DNA of 64,000 bases from Bacteroidia bacterium. Lineage in GTDB: Bacteria > Bacteroidota > Ignavibacteria > UBA10030. The notes beneath the pieces are model-generated. The model saw only the letters and a program-made list of their open reading frames with translations, was not told the DNA's origin and searched no databases. Below are positions 6,874 through 16,512 of the stretch, in pieces; position 1 is the first letter of the stretch, and every line of letters begins with the position of its first letter. Position numbers and translations under genes: made by a program. The stretch is from NCBI GenBank assembly GCA_022180565.1, contig BQML01000010.1, forward strand, positions 1 through 64,000. The letters are read 5' to 3'.

Positions 6874-8639
6874 GGCTGTACGATCCGAAGATGGAGTTCC
6901 CGAAGTTGCCGTTCATCCACGGGCGACGGCGCTTCATCCATCAGCGACACAGCACTTGCGGTCTTGGGAAACGCGATCACATCCCGGATCGAGCGCTGGC
7001 CTGCCATCAGCATGAGAATCCGATCAAAGCCGAACGCAATTCCGCCGTGCGGGGGGGCGCCGTACCGAAACGCCTCCAACATGAATCCGAACTTCTCTTT
7101 CGCCTCCCCGGGCCCTATGCCGAGCAACTGAAAAACCTTGCTCTGGAGGGAGGCGTCGTGGATCCGGATACTGCCGCCTGCAATTTCTCTCCCGTTCAAC
7201 ACCAGATCATACGCCCGGGCTCGCGCCTTTTCCGGCGAGCCCTCCAGCAAGGGAATGTCCTCCGGCCGAGGCGAAGTGAACGGATGATGCACGGCCACGA
7301 AGCGCTTCTCTTCCTCGCTGTATTCAAGCAGGGGAAAATCGACGACCCAGAGGAAGTTCCAGTCGGACTGACGGATGAGGTTCAGGCGGTTTCCCATCTC
7401 CAGCCGCAGGGCGCCCAAAACGGTATAGGCTTTCGTCCACGAACCGGAAACCAGGAGGCACAGATCTCCGCTGACGGCATTCAGTCTTTCTGCGACCGCC
7501 TTCTTCTCAGAATCGTTCATGAACTTGTCGACCGAACTCTCGATGCGATCCGGCATCACTTTCATCCAAATGAGGCCGCCTGCCCCCGCGCGTTTCGCAC
7601 TCTCCGTCAAGCCGTCGATTTGATTCCGGGTAAGCCCTGACTGTCCCGGTACCGTGAACCCCGCCACCACACCGCCATCTTTGATCGTGGAACGAAAGAC
7701 ACGAAATTCACTGGCGTCAAGAAGGTCCGAACAGTCGTGCAGTTCAAGCCCAAAACGGGTATCCGGCTTGTCACTGCCGTACCGTTCCATGGCTTCTCGA
7801 TAGGTCAGACGCGGAAAAGGCCTCTGAAGCGTGACGGACAAGAGTTCCTCGTACAGATCGGCCATGAGGCGTTCCGTCATGTCCATCACATCCGCTTCCT
7901 CCACAAACGACATCTCCACGTCGATCTGTGTGAATTCCGGCTGACGATCCGCGCGGAAATCCTCATCCCTGAAGCATTTCACAATCTGGAAATACCGATC
8001 CATCCCAGCAACCATCAGGATCTGCTTGTAGGTTTGGGGGGATTGGGGCAGAGCGTAAAACTTTCCGTGATGAAGCCTGCTCGGCACAAGAAAATCCCGC
8101 GCGCCTTCCGGTGTACTCTTCATGAGAACAGGAGTCTCGACCTCAACAAACCCTTCGCGATCAAAGAACTTGCGGACGGCCTGAGATGCCCTGTGGCGCA
8201 TCACCAGGTTGCGCTGCATGACCGGCCGCCGGAGATCAAGATAGCGGTATTTCAGCCGAAGGTCCTCGCCTGCATCGAGAGAATCCTCGATGGGAAACGG
8301 AGGCGTTTCGGCCTTGTTCATGATGGTGAGTTCGACCGCGGCAACATCAATGCTCCCCGTCGGCATCTCCGGATTTTCGGTTCCCTGTGGGCGCCGTTGC
8401 ACTCTGCCGGTCACGAGGATAACGAATTCCGAGCGAAGGGCCTGCGCTCTGTCAAATGCCTCACGGCTATTCTGCGGGGAAAAAACAACCTGTGTCTTTC
8501 CATAGCGATCGCGGAGGTTGATGAAGATAACGCCGCCGAGGTCACGGCGGACGTCCACCCAGCCCGTAAGGGTCACCGTGCTTCCGATGTCGGTTTCTCG
8601 AAGCTGGCCGCAGGTGTGAGTTCGTTTTTTGATGGTCAT
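6870..8639 (-). CDS. aspS: aspartyl-tRNA synthetase
   Basis: A 589-residue bacterial-type AspRS. It has an N-terminal OB-fold anticodon-binding domain (about 1-105, with WVDVRRDLGGVIFINLRDR), class II motif 2 (FRDEDFRADRQPEFTQID), a bacterial GAD insertion (about 290-410) and motif 3 GIAFGFDRILMLM near the end. The ATG at 8639 (MTIKKRTHTCG) was chosen because a longer in-frame start at 8714 would cross the trxA terminator. It may charge tRNA-Asp only or also tRNA-Asn; this is not decided by the window. The gene starts about 50 bases after the terminator and leads the AtuA-prfB-lol run. Confidence 0.96.
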   Translation of the reverse strand: MTIKKRTHTCGQLRETDIGSTVTLTGWVDVRRDLGGVIFINLRDRYGKTQVVFSPQNSREAFDRAQALRSEFVILVTGRVQRRPQGTENPEMPTGSIDVAAVELTIMNKAETPPFPIEDSLDAGEDLRLKYRYLDLRRPVMQRNLVMRHRASQAVRKFFDREGFVEVETPVLMKSTPEGARDFLVPSRLHHGKFYALPQSPQTYKQILMVAGMDRYFQIVKCFRDEDFRADRQPEFTQIDVEMSFVEEADVMDMTERLMADLYEELLSVTLQRPFPRLTYREAMERYGSDKPDTRFGLELHDCSDLLDASEFRVFRSTIKDGGVVAGFTVPGQSGLTRNQIDGLTESAKRAGAGGLIWMKVMPDRIESSVDKFMNDSEKKAVAERLNAVSGDLCLLVSGSWTKAYTVLGALRLEMGNRLNLIRQSDWNFLWVVDFPLLEYSEEEKRFVAVHHPFTSPRPEDIPLLEGSPEKARARAYDLVLNGREIAGGSIRIHDASLQSKVFQLLGIGPGEAKEKFGFMLEAFRYGAPPHGGIAFGFDRILMLMAGQRSIRDVIAFPKTASAVSLMDEAPSPVDERQLRELHLRIVQP

Positions 8640-8687
8640 GGCAGGAACCGGTTGTTGGAGTGTTCGCCCGGAGCGGGACATTCCGGA

Positions 8688-8730
8688 AATAAAAATGCGA
8701 GAAGCGCTGCACACAGCGGGCGTTCTCGCA
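8688..8730 (-). terminator. rho-independent terminator after trxA
   Basis: On the minus strand TGCGAGAACG and CGCTTCTCGCA form a long stem with an inner CGCTG/CAGCG-type extension, followed by TTTTTATTT (8688-8695). It separates the dnaE-trxA transcript from aspS. Confidence 0.85.
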
Positions 8731-8746
8731 TCTCTACGAACCTTCT

Positions 8747-9070
8747 TCAGTTAAGGTGTTTGGCGACTTTTTCGGTGAGCGCACGTTTGGGAACCGCCCC
8801 GATGACCTGTTCCACAACCTTGCCGCCCTTAAAGATGAGCAGAGTCGGGATGCTTCGAATGCCGAATTGCATAGAGACTTTCTGGTTGGCGTCCACATCG
8901 ACCTTTCCCACTTTCAGCGATCCGTTGTACTCTTGCGCCAGCTCTTCGACGATCGGGGCAACCATTCGACAAGGCCCGCACCATTCCGCCCAAAAATCCA
9001 CAAGGACGGGCTTGTCGGACTTCAAAACTTCTTCCTGAAAATTTTCATCTGTCAGTGTGAGGGGTTTCAT
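8747..9070 (-). CDS. trxA: thioredoxin
   Basis: A 107-residue cytosolic thioredoxin of standard length. The active site is [10 protein letters not shown] (Cys at about 31 and 34), with the conserved cis-proline in SIPTLLIF (about 75) and the GxV ending typical of TrxA. It keeps client disulfides such as ribonucleotide reductase reduced. It lies 12 bases downstream of dnaE and is closed by a terminator, so it is the last gene of that transcript. A cytosolic thioredoxin in a cell that may also make bacillithiol (bshA at 61.7 kb) would give two thiol systems. Confidence 0.97.
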   Translation of the reverse strand: MKPLTLTDENFQEEVLKSDKPVLVDFWAEWCGPCRMVAPIVEELAQEYNGSLKVGKVDVDANQKVSMQFGIRSIPTLLIFKGGKVVEQVIGAVPKRALTEKVAKHLN

Positions 9071-9082
9071 GCATACTCCTGT

Positions 9083-12000
9083 TCATTGGCCCTGCAGGCG
9101 TATCGCTGCCGGGCCCAAAAGTTGTTTCACGGATTGTACGAAATCATTGTCGGGCCGCACAACGTGCCGACGGGTCAAATATAGCGAATTCCCTGCTAAT
9201 CCGCCACCGGTGACCGTGAAGTAACAGGAACACGTTCCCCTGTGACGTTCGAGGATGCCGCGTAACTCGACCACCGTCGATTCGTCAACCTGATCGAGGT
9301 CCAGAATCAGGTTCACGCTTCGGGTAAACCGCTCCCGTACCTGGTCCATGGGGATTACTTCGTTGACAAGGATCTTCAACGTGTCGCCGTTCACTTCCCC
9401 CTTTCCCACAACCATCACCATCGCGTCCGGGACAAGAAGGGACGAGAACTTCTTGAACGGGTCCGAAAAAACAATTCCCTCGCCTTTGCCCGTGAAGTCC
9501 TCCAGCGTAATGAACGCCATGGTGTTCCCGCGACGATCGACCTTTTTGCGCACGGCTGTAACGATGCCGCACACGCGAACCGTCGCCGATGTCTTCGCAC
9601 GGTCTGCTTTCCCAAGCCGCGCGCTGCTGAAGGCCTCGATTTCGTCGCGATAGCGGTCGAGCGGATGACCGGAGACATAGAAACCAAGAACCGCCTTTTC
9701 GCGGGAAAGCTTTTCGGTCTCGTTCCAAGGTTCGGCGGCCGGAAGGGCGGGCCTCGTCTGAAATTTCGTCGTGCCGGCCTCGAACAGGCTGGATTGCCCC
9801 TGTCCGGTCGCCTCCTGGACCTGCTGTCCATACACTGCCGCCCGTTCGGCGGCATGGAACAGCTGTGCGCGGTTCTCGTGCAACGAATCAAACGCGCCCG
9901 CCTGGATGAGGCTTTCGATGGTCTTCTTGTTCACCAACCGAAGGTCCACGCGAGCACAAAAATCGAATAGGTCCTGAAAGCGCCCCCCTGCCGACCGGGC
10001 ACGCACAACCTGTTCCACGGCGCTGATCCCCACATTCTTGATTGCGCTGAGCCCAAAGCGAATGCCCGAGGGAGTCACCACGAATCCCACTCCGCTCTCA
10101 TTGACGTCCGGCGGGAGCACGTTGATCCCCATCTTGCGGCATTCATCGATGAAGAGCACAATCTTGTCTGTATCGCCGATCTCGCTCGTGAGGGTTGCGG
10201 CCATATACTCGGCGGGGTAGTGCGCCTTCAGGTAAGCCGTTTGATAGGCGAGAACAGAATACGCCACGCTGTGCGATTTGTTGAATCCGTAGGAGGCAAA
10301 TTTCTCAATCAAGTCGAAGATCTCAGAGGCCGTCTTCCGGTCCACTCCTTGCTCCGTGGCGCCCTGAACAAACTCCTTCTTCTGCTCCGCCATCAGCGCC
10401 TTGTCCTTCTTTCCCATGGCGCGACGCATCATGTCGGCCTTGGCCAGACTGAATCCCGCAATGTCGCTCGCAATCTTGATCACCTGCTCCTGATACACGA
10501 TGACGCCGTACGTTTCCTTGAGCGTCTCCTCAAGCTTGGGGTGCAGGTACTCGATGGTCTTGCGCCCGTGCTTTCGGTCGATGAAGTCCGGGATGTTTTC
10601 CATCGGGCCGGGGCGATAGAGCGCGTTCATGGCCACAAGATCATGAATCGAGGTGGGTTTCAGCTTTCGCAGGTAGTCCTGCATTCCCGAGCTTTCAAAC
10701 TGAAACACGGCGACGGTCTGCCCTCGTGAAAAAAGCGCAAGCGTCTTCGGATCATCGGGCGGAATCCGGTTGAGATCCACCTCAACGCCATAATTCTGTC
10801 TGATAAGATCCAGGGCGTTATCGATGACCGTCAGCGTCCTCAGGCCCAGAAAATCCATCTTCAGAAGGCCCGCAAGCTCAAGGTCCTTCATATTATACTG
10901 GGTCATGAGATCTGTCTGAGGCGTTTTGTACATCGGCACGTAATCGCTGATGTCCCCCGGCGCAATGACAACGCCGGCCGCATGCGTTGAAACATTACGG
11001 TTCATGCCCTCCAGCACCGTGGCCGTCTCAACCAGTAATTTCATTTTCTCGTCAGGGCTCTCCTTCACCCACCGAAGGTCCGGAATCGAATCAAGCGCTT
11101 CGGAGAGGGGTGTCACTTTGCCCTGGAAGACCGGGATTTGCTTGGTGATTGAATCAATCGTGCTCAGGGGAATTCCCAGGACACGGCCAACATCCTTGAG
11201 CACGGCCCTGGCCGAGAGCGTGCCAAACGTGATGATCTGGGATACGGAGTGCTCCCCGTATTTCTTTCGCACGTACTCAATGACCTGATCGCGCTTGTCA
11301 TCTGCAAAATCGATGTCAATGTCCGGCATGCTTACCCGGTCCGGATTCAAAAAGCGCTCAAAGAGAAGGCCAAAGTGGATCGGATCAACATCCGTGATTC
11401 CAAGAACGTAAGATACAAGACTTCCCGCCGCACTCCCCCGACCCGGACCCACCCGTATCCCCATTTGCCTTGCCTGATTAATGAAATCCTGGACGATCAA
11501 GAAGTATCCCGCGTATCCCATGCGCTTGATGACAGACAGCTCGTGTTCGAGCCTTTGTTTGAGATCCGCCGACGGCTCGCCGTAGCGGCGAGTCAGGCCC
11601 TCGAAGGCGAGCTTGTCCAGGTATTCATCGAGCGTTTGCACACCTGCGTCCGGCGGGATCGGAAAGTCGGGCATGGTGTTCCGCTTGAAATCAAGCTCGA
11701 GGTTGCACTGGTCGGCGATTTCGAGCGTGGACGTCACGGCTTCCGGAAAGTCCCGGAAGACGTTGAGCATTTCCCGTGCCGATTTGAAGAACAGCTGGTC
11801 CGTTCCATATCGCAGGGTCCTGTACTCCGGGGTGTTCGTGCTGCTTGCGTCCGGAATGAGGAGCATGATGTTATGCGGAACGGCATGCTCATGCTTGATG
11901 TAATGGCAGTCGTTCGTACCCACAAGTTTCAAACCGAGTTCGCGGGCGATCTTCGGTGCATCACGCAGGATCGGACGTTCCACCTCCATGCCGTGATTTT

Positions 12001-12556
12001 GAATTTCGATATAGAAATCCTTGCCGAAGATATCCCGATAGAAGCCGGCGGACTCCAGCGCGAGATCGTAATCGCCGTTGACGAGATGCGTCCCCACCAC
12101 ACCGCCCGGACATGCGGACGTTGCAATAAGCCCTTCGGCATGTCGGGAGAGAACCTCGCGATCAATCCTCGGCTTGTAGTAAAAGCCCTCGGTGTGACCG
12201 ATGGTGGAGAGCTTCATGAGATTCCGATAGCCGGTTTCATTCTTCGCCAGGAGGAGGATGTGATGATAGGCACCTCGACCTCTGCCCTTTACCGACGGAT
12301 CAACGACCCGCTCCGTCCTGCTTCCCCGCGTCACAATGTACGCTTCACAACCCACGATCGGCTTGATTCCGGCCTTCTTCGCCTTCTTGTAGAACTCAAG
12401 GGACCCGAACATGATCCCGTGGTCCGTCAACGCCACTGCCGGCATCTCCTGCTCAACCGCCGCGTTCACAATCCCCTCGACCGTTGCCGCTCCATCGAGG
12501 AGACTGTAATGGGAATGGTTATGGAGGTGAATGAATTGGGACATCTCTTTTGTCAT
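9083..12556 (-). CDS. dnaE: DNA polymerase III alpha subunit
   Basis: A 1157-residue replicative polymerase of the DnaE1 type. The N-terminal PHP domain starts with HLHNHSHYSLLDG (about 10-22); the palm carries MPDIDIDFADDKRDQVIEYV with the two catalytic Asp; the finger and tandem helix-hairpin-helix parts follow, and a C-terminal OB fold (about 995-1080, VRVCGIVTAVRKKVDRRGNT) ends the protein. The start ATG at 12556 overlaps the proS stop (ATGA); an internal ATG four codons later is an alternative. It performs chromosome synthesis with the beta clamp. Confidence 0.97.
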   Translation of the reverse strand: MTKEMSQFIHLHNHSHYSLLDGAATVEGIVNAAVEQEMPAVALTDHGIMFGSLEFYKKAKKAGIKPIVGCEAYIVTRGSRTERVVDPSVKGRGRGAYHHILLLAKNETGYRNLMKLSTIGHTEGFYYKPRIDREVLSRHAEGLIATSACPGGVVGTHLVNGDYDLALESAGFYRDIFGKDFYIEIQNHGMEVERPILRDAPKIARELGLKLVGTNDCHYIKHEHAVPHNIMLLIPDASSTNTPEYRTLRYGTDQLFFKSAREMLNVFRDFPEAVTSTLEIADQCNLELDFKRNTMPDFPIPPDAGVQTLDEYLDKLAFEGLTRRYGEPSADLKQRLEHELSVIKRMGYAGYFLIVQDFINQARQMGIRVGPGRGSAAGSLVSYVLGITDVDPIHFGLLFERFLNPDRVSMPDIDIDFADDKRDQVIEYVRKKYGEHSVSQIITFGTLSARAVLKDVGRVLGIPLSTIDSITKQIPVFQGKVTPLSEALDSIPDLRWVKESPDEKMKLLVETATVLEGMNRNVSTHAAGVVIAPGDISDYVPMYKTPQTDLMTQYNMKDLELAGLLKMDFLGLRTLTVIDNALDLIRQNYGVEVDLNRIPPDDPKTLALFSRGQTVAVFQFESSGMQDYLRKLKPTSIHDLVAMNALYRPGPMENIPDFIDRKHGRKTIEYLHPKLEETLKETYGVIVYQEQVIKIASDIAGFSLAKADMMRRAMGKKDKALMAEQKKEFVQGATEQGVDRKTASEIFDLIEKFASYGFNKSHSVAYSVLAYQTAYLKAHYPAEYMAATLTSEIGDTDKIVLFIDECRKMGINVLPPDVNESGVGFVVTPSGIRFGLSAIKNVGISAVEQVVRARSAGGRFQDLFDFCARVDLRLVNKKTIESLIQAGAFDSLHENRAQLFHAAERAAVYGQQVQEATGQGQSSLFEAGTTKFQTRPALPAAEPWNETEKLSREKAVLGFYVSGHPLDRYRDEIEAFSSARLGKADRAKTSATVRVCGIVTAVRKKVDRRGNTMAFITLEDFTGKGEGIVFSDPFKKFSSLLVPDAMVMVVGKGEVNGDTLKILVNEVIPMDQVRERFTRSVNLILDLDQVDESTVVELRGILERHRGTCSCYFTVTGGGLAGNSLYLTRRHVVRPDNDFVQSVKQLLGPAAIRLQGQ

Positions 12557-14262
12557 GAAAGGGCCGGCTTTTCCGCCAACAATGACTTGAGGGTCATGAG
12601 AACGTCGTCCACGGGAACCTGGGTTCGTTCTCCGGTGGCCCTGCGCTTCATCTCCACTTTCTTCTCTCTCAGCCCTCGTTCCCCGACGATGATCTGAAAC
12701 GGCATGCCGAGCAAATCGGCATCCTTGAACTTAACCCCTGCTGTCACCGACGACCTGTCGTCGAAAAGAGTCTCTATGCCCGCCTCCGAAAACGCTCGAT
12801 AGAGCTGATTCGCCGTGAGCACCGTCTCCTTGTTATTCATGCTTGCCGCGATGATATGCACAGCAAAGGGGGCCAAAGCCTTGTTCCAGATAATCCCGTG
12901 CTCGTCATGGCTTTGTTCGATATGACAGGCGATGATTCGTTCGATGCCGATCCCGTAGCTCCCCATGATGATCGGCTGTGTCCTTCCGTTTTCGTCGAGA
13001 AAAGTGGCTCCCAGCGCTTCGGAGTATTTTGTGCCAAGCTTGAAGATATGGCCAATTTCAATGGCATTGGTCACGGTGAGCGGGGCCTCGCATTGCGGAC
13101 ACGGTTCCCCGGAAGCCACCGTCCGCAAATCGAAGTATCCGTCAAGCCTGACGTCGCGCGTCAGGTCAATGTTCTTGAGATGACGGTCGTTCCGATTAGC
13201 GCCGCTGATTAGACCGTTCGCTCCCTCAAGGCGCTTGTCAGCAACAATGCGAAATCCCTTCAAGCCGACAGGTCCAATCGATCCCCCATCGGCTCCCGTC
13301 AGATTCCTGAGATCGCCCGCATCCATGGGCCGGACGGGACCCTCGCCCAGAGCGGCCGTCAGCTTGCTTTCATTCAGCTGATCGTTTCCAGCGAGGAGGA
13401 TGAGCACCGGAGTATCCCCATGCCTGTACACGACGGATTTGGCAAGTCGCTCATCCGACGTTTTCAGGAACGCGGCCAACTCATCGATGGTACGAACATT
13501 TGGCGTGGAGAACTCTTCCACAGGCTTGTTCTCCCCAATACGGCCAATCCCTTTGAGGCCGGAGGTGGCGACTTCGAGATTTGCCGCGTAGCCGCACTGT
13601 TTACAGCGGGCGACGGTATCCTCCCCGTTCTCCGAATCCACCATGAACTCCTGCGATCCGCTCCCGCCCATGGCACCGCTCGATGCACCGACCACAAAGA
13701 AATCCAGCCCACAGCGAGTAAAGACTCGCCGGTACGCTTCCGCATGCATCTGGTACCGTTCATCGAGCCCCTCCCACGTGGCATCGAGGCTGTAGGAGTC
13801 CTTCATGATGAACTGCCTTCCGCGCAGAACACCCGAGCGCGGACGAGGCTCGTTCCGAAACTTCGTCTGGATCTGATACCAGATCTGTGGAAGATCCTTG
13901 TACGACTGAATATGCATCGAAGCGATCCAGCCGACAACTTCCTCATGCGTCGGCGCAAGAACGAGGTCGCGTTCCTTGATGCTCAGGATCAGATTGGGAA
14001 TATGCCGACGGTTGGTTTGAATCCACAACGATTCCGGATTGAGTGCCGGAAAATGAAATTCCTGTCCCCCGATGGCATTCATTTCTTCCCGGAGGATCTG
14101 CGCGGCCTTCAGCATGGCCCGATACCCAAGAGGGAGGTAGGCGTACACTCCGGCCGTGAGCTGACGCATCAACCCCGCCCGTAGCATGAGCTGATGGCTT
14201 GGAATGGAAGCATCCGAAGGAATTTCCTTCAGGGTGGGGATAAATGTCTTCGAAAAACGCAT
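12553..14262 (-). CDS. proS: prolyl-tRNA synthetase, bacterial type
   Basis: A 569-residue class II synthetase of bacterial ProRS length. Motif 2 is in FRNEPRPRSGVLRGRQF (about 137-153), an editing (INS) domain that clears Ala-tRNA-Pro lies at about 225-405, and motif 3 GSYGIGIERI is followed by the anticodon-binding domain. The ATG at 14262 (MRFSKTFIPTLKE) is preferred over an in-frame start 300 bases upstream, whose translation is Arg/Pro-rich and unlike the family. It is translationally coupled to dnaE. Its cognate tRNA-Pro(CGG) lies at 46.2 kb. Confidence 0.96.
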   Translation of the reverse strand: MRFSKTFIPTLKEIPSDASIPSHQLMLRAGLMRQLTAGVYAYLPLGYRAMLKAAQILREEMNAIGGQEFHFPALNPESLWIQTNRRHIPNLILSIKERDLVLAPTHEEVVGWIASMHIQSYKDLPQIWYQIQTKFRNEPRPRSGVLRGRQFIMKDSYSLDATWEGLDERYQMHAEAYRRVFTRCGLDFFVVGASSGAMGGSGSQEFMVDSENGEDTVARCKQCGYAANLEVATSGLKGIGRIGENKPVEEFSTPNVRTIDELAAFLKTSDERLAKSVVYRHGDTPVLILLAGNDQLNESKLTAALGEGPVRPMDAGDLRNLTGADGGSIGPVGLKGFRIVADKRLEGANGLISGANRNDRHLKNIDLTRDVRLDGYFDLRTVASGEPCPQCEAPLTVTNAIEIGHIFKLGTKYSEALGATFLDENGRTQPIIMGSYGIGIERIIACHIEQSHDEHGIIWNKALAPFAVHIIAASMNNKETVLTANQLYRAFSEAGIETLFDDRSSVTAGVKFKDADLLGMPFQIIVGERGLREKKVEMKRRATGERTQVPVDDVLMTLKSLLAEKPALS

Positions 14263-14416
14263 GGTTCGCCGTGTCGTTTCTTCGGTAAGGAGAAAAGGGA
14301 CAGAGAAGAATTTAAGAAACTTCCGCCAGTTTACAAAATCGGAGAAAGAGCGGAGATGCACAAAACCGGATGCTTGAGGAATGCGCGCGGATCGCGCGAG
14401 AAGGCCTGCGGAACTC

Positions 14417-16078
14417 CTACCGGGTCTCCACGGTATGGGAAAGGGGAATGTTGATCTCGTCCGTCGGCGCCGATTCCGTTTTGGCGGCAGGGGACATCGC
14501 AACGGATTCCCTGTCGGTACCGGATTTCCTTCGAGGGCGTCCGCGCCTTCCACGCCGCTCCACAATCCCCAATCCGTTCCTGTACAACAACGGTATCTCG
14601 AATTTCAGAGCGGCGTCCGCATTCTTGCCGACGGGCTGAAGAAGACCCACAGCGTGCAGGACCCGAACCGCCTCCTCGCCGGAAGGATCGAGGTGTTCGC
14701 AACTCCTGACCAGGTCCGATTTCAAAATCGTCGCGGTCTCTCGTCCCCGGAAGAGATTCACATGCCGTCGCAAATGAGGAAACTCTGCGTTGAGATATGT
14801 TTCACAGCGGTATTCAGAAACGGCATCGAAGGCAAGTCTCACGGCGCGTGCACTCAGGAGCGCTTCGTCTTCCCCGCTCCCTCCCCTTCGGGCGCGATTC
14901 AATTCCTTTTGCCGTTGTACCGCCACATTGCCCCAATGGATCATTTCCCTCGGGAATCCCATCCCTAATCCGTCCACCACTCTCTTCAAGATCCATACAT
15001 GCGTGAGCGACACGATGCCATCACGCCGAACGGCGCCCATCGATTTTTCGAAAATCGAATAGAAGACTTTGAGAACAAACTCATCCGATCCGTTGATCAC
15101 CGCCGAGACGTCGGCTTTTTCTCCGATGCGCCCCTCACAAAAGGCCTGAACAGCAGGATCGGAGACAGCGCGGGCTGCAAGAAGCTTGACCAGCCAGGGA
15201 CCCCGCCATTGCATTTCGTTTGTGTAACTGACCAGATGAGATTTGTTGACGATTCGGAGCTCGCGGTAGATGTCGCGGCGCAAGAATACCTTGAAATGGA
15301 TATTGCGAAATCGGTCGCTGTATTCGACAAGCAGTTGAACAAGTCCCGTGATCGACTGCCGCAGTCTTTGCACATCATCGAAGAAGAGGAGATCCAGCTT
15401 GTCGAGGAGGACCCAGGAGAGGCAGTGAGTATCCTGCAAGAGGGCATCAATAACGTCGAGGAGGGAAATGATCGCCATCCCTGTCCGGTTGCGGAAATTT
15501 ACCGATAAGGCTTTTGCAACTTCCGTTGGAGTCGGATTGCTTTGGTCTTCCCCTTCCATAAGGCTGTCGATTCGTTGTTTCAATTTCTCCACAGTCGATC
15601 CCTCGACAAGACCCAGGATCTTCACGACACGTGCGAGCATTGCGTAATTTTGCCTCACTCGGGGATTCGTCGAATGCTCAACGAGAGTCTGCATTCTCTG
15701 ATCCTCGACGAGCGTTGTTGCCGTCTTGAGTCCGATGTACAAAAGCCAAAACGCGCGGAAATCGTTGGCGGTGGCGGGGGTCAACTCGTCCAGATCGACC
15801 CCGGAAAGGTAACGCTCGCTCTGCAAACCTGTGGCCGGGATTCGAAAAATCACCTCATATCCCTTGGGAAGTAGGGATTTCCAGGGGCTCAGGTCGTTGC
15901 ACAGAAGGCGGAAGAGCGCGCTTTTCCCTGAGCCTTTCGGACCGATAAAGAGGGAATGTTGAGGGGTTAAGGCATGCCTCAGCATTTCGGTCCCCACAAA
16001 GCATTGGCTCAGGCGATAATCGGATTCGGCATCCACCCGGCCAAAATGAAGCCGTTGCAATACTTGTGACGCATCCAC
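14417..16078 (-). CDS. P-loop ATPase resembling the Sll1717 family, with AT-hook-like tail
   Basis: A 553-residue protein that is not a housekeeping ATPase. The N-terminus HFGRVDAESDYRLSQCF leads to a Walker A GPKGSGKSALFR (about 46-57). A hydrophobic strand VLLDKLDLLF (about 223-232) is the probable Walker B, with DKLD in place of the usual DE. It continues into a STAND/AAA-like helical region, then a winged-helix-like part (about 440-505). The C-terminus has a basic RRGRRGRPRRK block (508-518) with the RGRP core of an AT-hook, then a disordered Ser/Thr/Ala tail. The general plan fits P-loop ATPases of the Sll1717 group, whose role is unknown; some relatives occur near defence genes, but no partner is visible here. 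It stands alone between tRNA-Arg and proS. Confidence 0.7.
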   Translation of the reverse strand: MDASQVLQRLHFGRVDAESDYRLSQCFVGTEMLRHALTPQHSLFIGPKGSGKSALFRLLCNDLSPWKSLLPKGYEVIFRIPATGLQSERYLSGVDLDELTPATANDFRAFWLLYIGLKTATTLVEDQRMQTLVEHSTNPRVRQNYAMLARVVKILGLVEGSTVEKLKQRIDSLMEGEDQSNPTPTEVAKALSVNFRNRTGMAIISLLDVIDALLQDTHCLSWVLLDKLDLLFFDDVQRLRQSITGLVQLLVEYSDRFRNIHFKVFLRRDIYRELRIVNKSHLVSYTNEMQWRGPWLVKLLAARAVSDPAVQAFCEGRIGEKADVSAVINGSDEFVLKVFYSIFEKSMGAVRRDGIVSLTHVWILKRVVDGLGMGFPREMIHWGNVAVQRQKELNRARRGGSGEDEALLSARAVRLAFDAVSEYRCETYLNAEFPHLRRHVNLFRGRETATILKSDLVRSCEHLDPSGEEAVRVLHAVGLLQPVGKNADAALKFEIPLLYRNGLGIVERRGRRGRPRRKSGTDRESVAMSPAAKTESAPTDEINIPLSHTVETR

Positions 16079-16139
16079 GAATCAGTCTCCGAAAACGATC
16101 GGCAGTTTGCCTGCGGCGGGAGGGACCGAAGGATAGAAG

Positions 16140-16169
16140 GAGTTACGCCTTTTTTTTGTGAAAAGTCAA
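16140..16169 (-). promoter_or_regulatory. possible promoter of the P-loop ATPase gene
   Basis: Minus-strand TTGACT (16164-16169) and TAACTC (16140-16145) are 18 bases apart with an A-tract between them. The -35 box is good, the -10 box weak. It lies about 60 bases before the start codon. Confidence 0.25.
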
Positions 16170-16274
16170 TCCCGCTGAAAGGCGGCAATTGAATGCCCAA
16201 GGGAACGAGCGGACGTCCGATCAACGCCTCGTTCCGGTGGCCTTCCCCGCCTATCAGCGGATTGCCGCACGTTG

Positions 16275-16349
16275 TAGCCCCGAGAGGACTCGAACCTCCA
16301 ACCAAAGGTTTAGGAAACCTCTGCTCTATCCATGTTGAGCTACGGGGCC
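16275..16349 (-). tRNA. tRNA-Arg (anticodon CCT)
   Basis: A 75-base cloverleaf with acceptor arms GGCCCCG and CGGGGCT (one G-U pair), D arm GCTC/GAGC, anticodon stem GAGGT/ACCTT (one G-U pair) with loop TTCCTAA (anticodon CCT, reads AGG) and T arm GGAGG/CCTCT around TTCGAGT. CCA is not encoded. It stands alone between the histidine kinase and the P-loop ATPase. Confidence 0.94.
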
Positions 16350-16471
16350 ATTGATTTCACGATTGACCTCCAGGGGCCCGCCTGAACTTGCCTTTCACGG
16401 AGCATTCACGATCTCTCGCCTTCCGCGAGGGGGATCCATCCTGAGGACAGCAAGCGCAATTTCTTGCACGG

Positions 16472-16500
16472 AATGTACGCAACTTTGGTTCAGGCGGCAA
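16472..16500 (-). promoter_or_regulatory. putative promoter upstream of tRNA-Arg
   Basis: Minus-strand TTGCCG (16495-16500) and TACATT (16472-16477) are spaced by 17 bases in the gap between the histidine kinase stop and tRNA-Arg. The distance to the tRNA (about 120 bases) is long, which lowers confidence. No gene is seen in the 163-base gap. Confidence 0.3.
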
Positions 16501-16512
16501 GCGCGAAGGGGG

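Noticed and set aside
14417-16349. Idea that the P-loop gene is an island integrated at tRNA-Arg
   Set aside because: No direct repeat of the tRNA 3' end was seen downstream of the gene, and no integrase is present.
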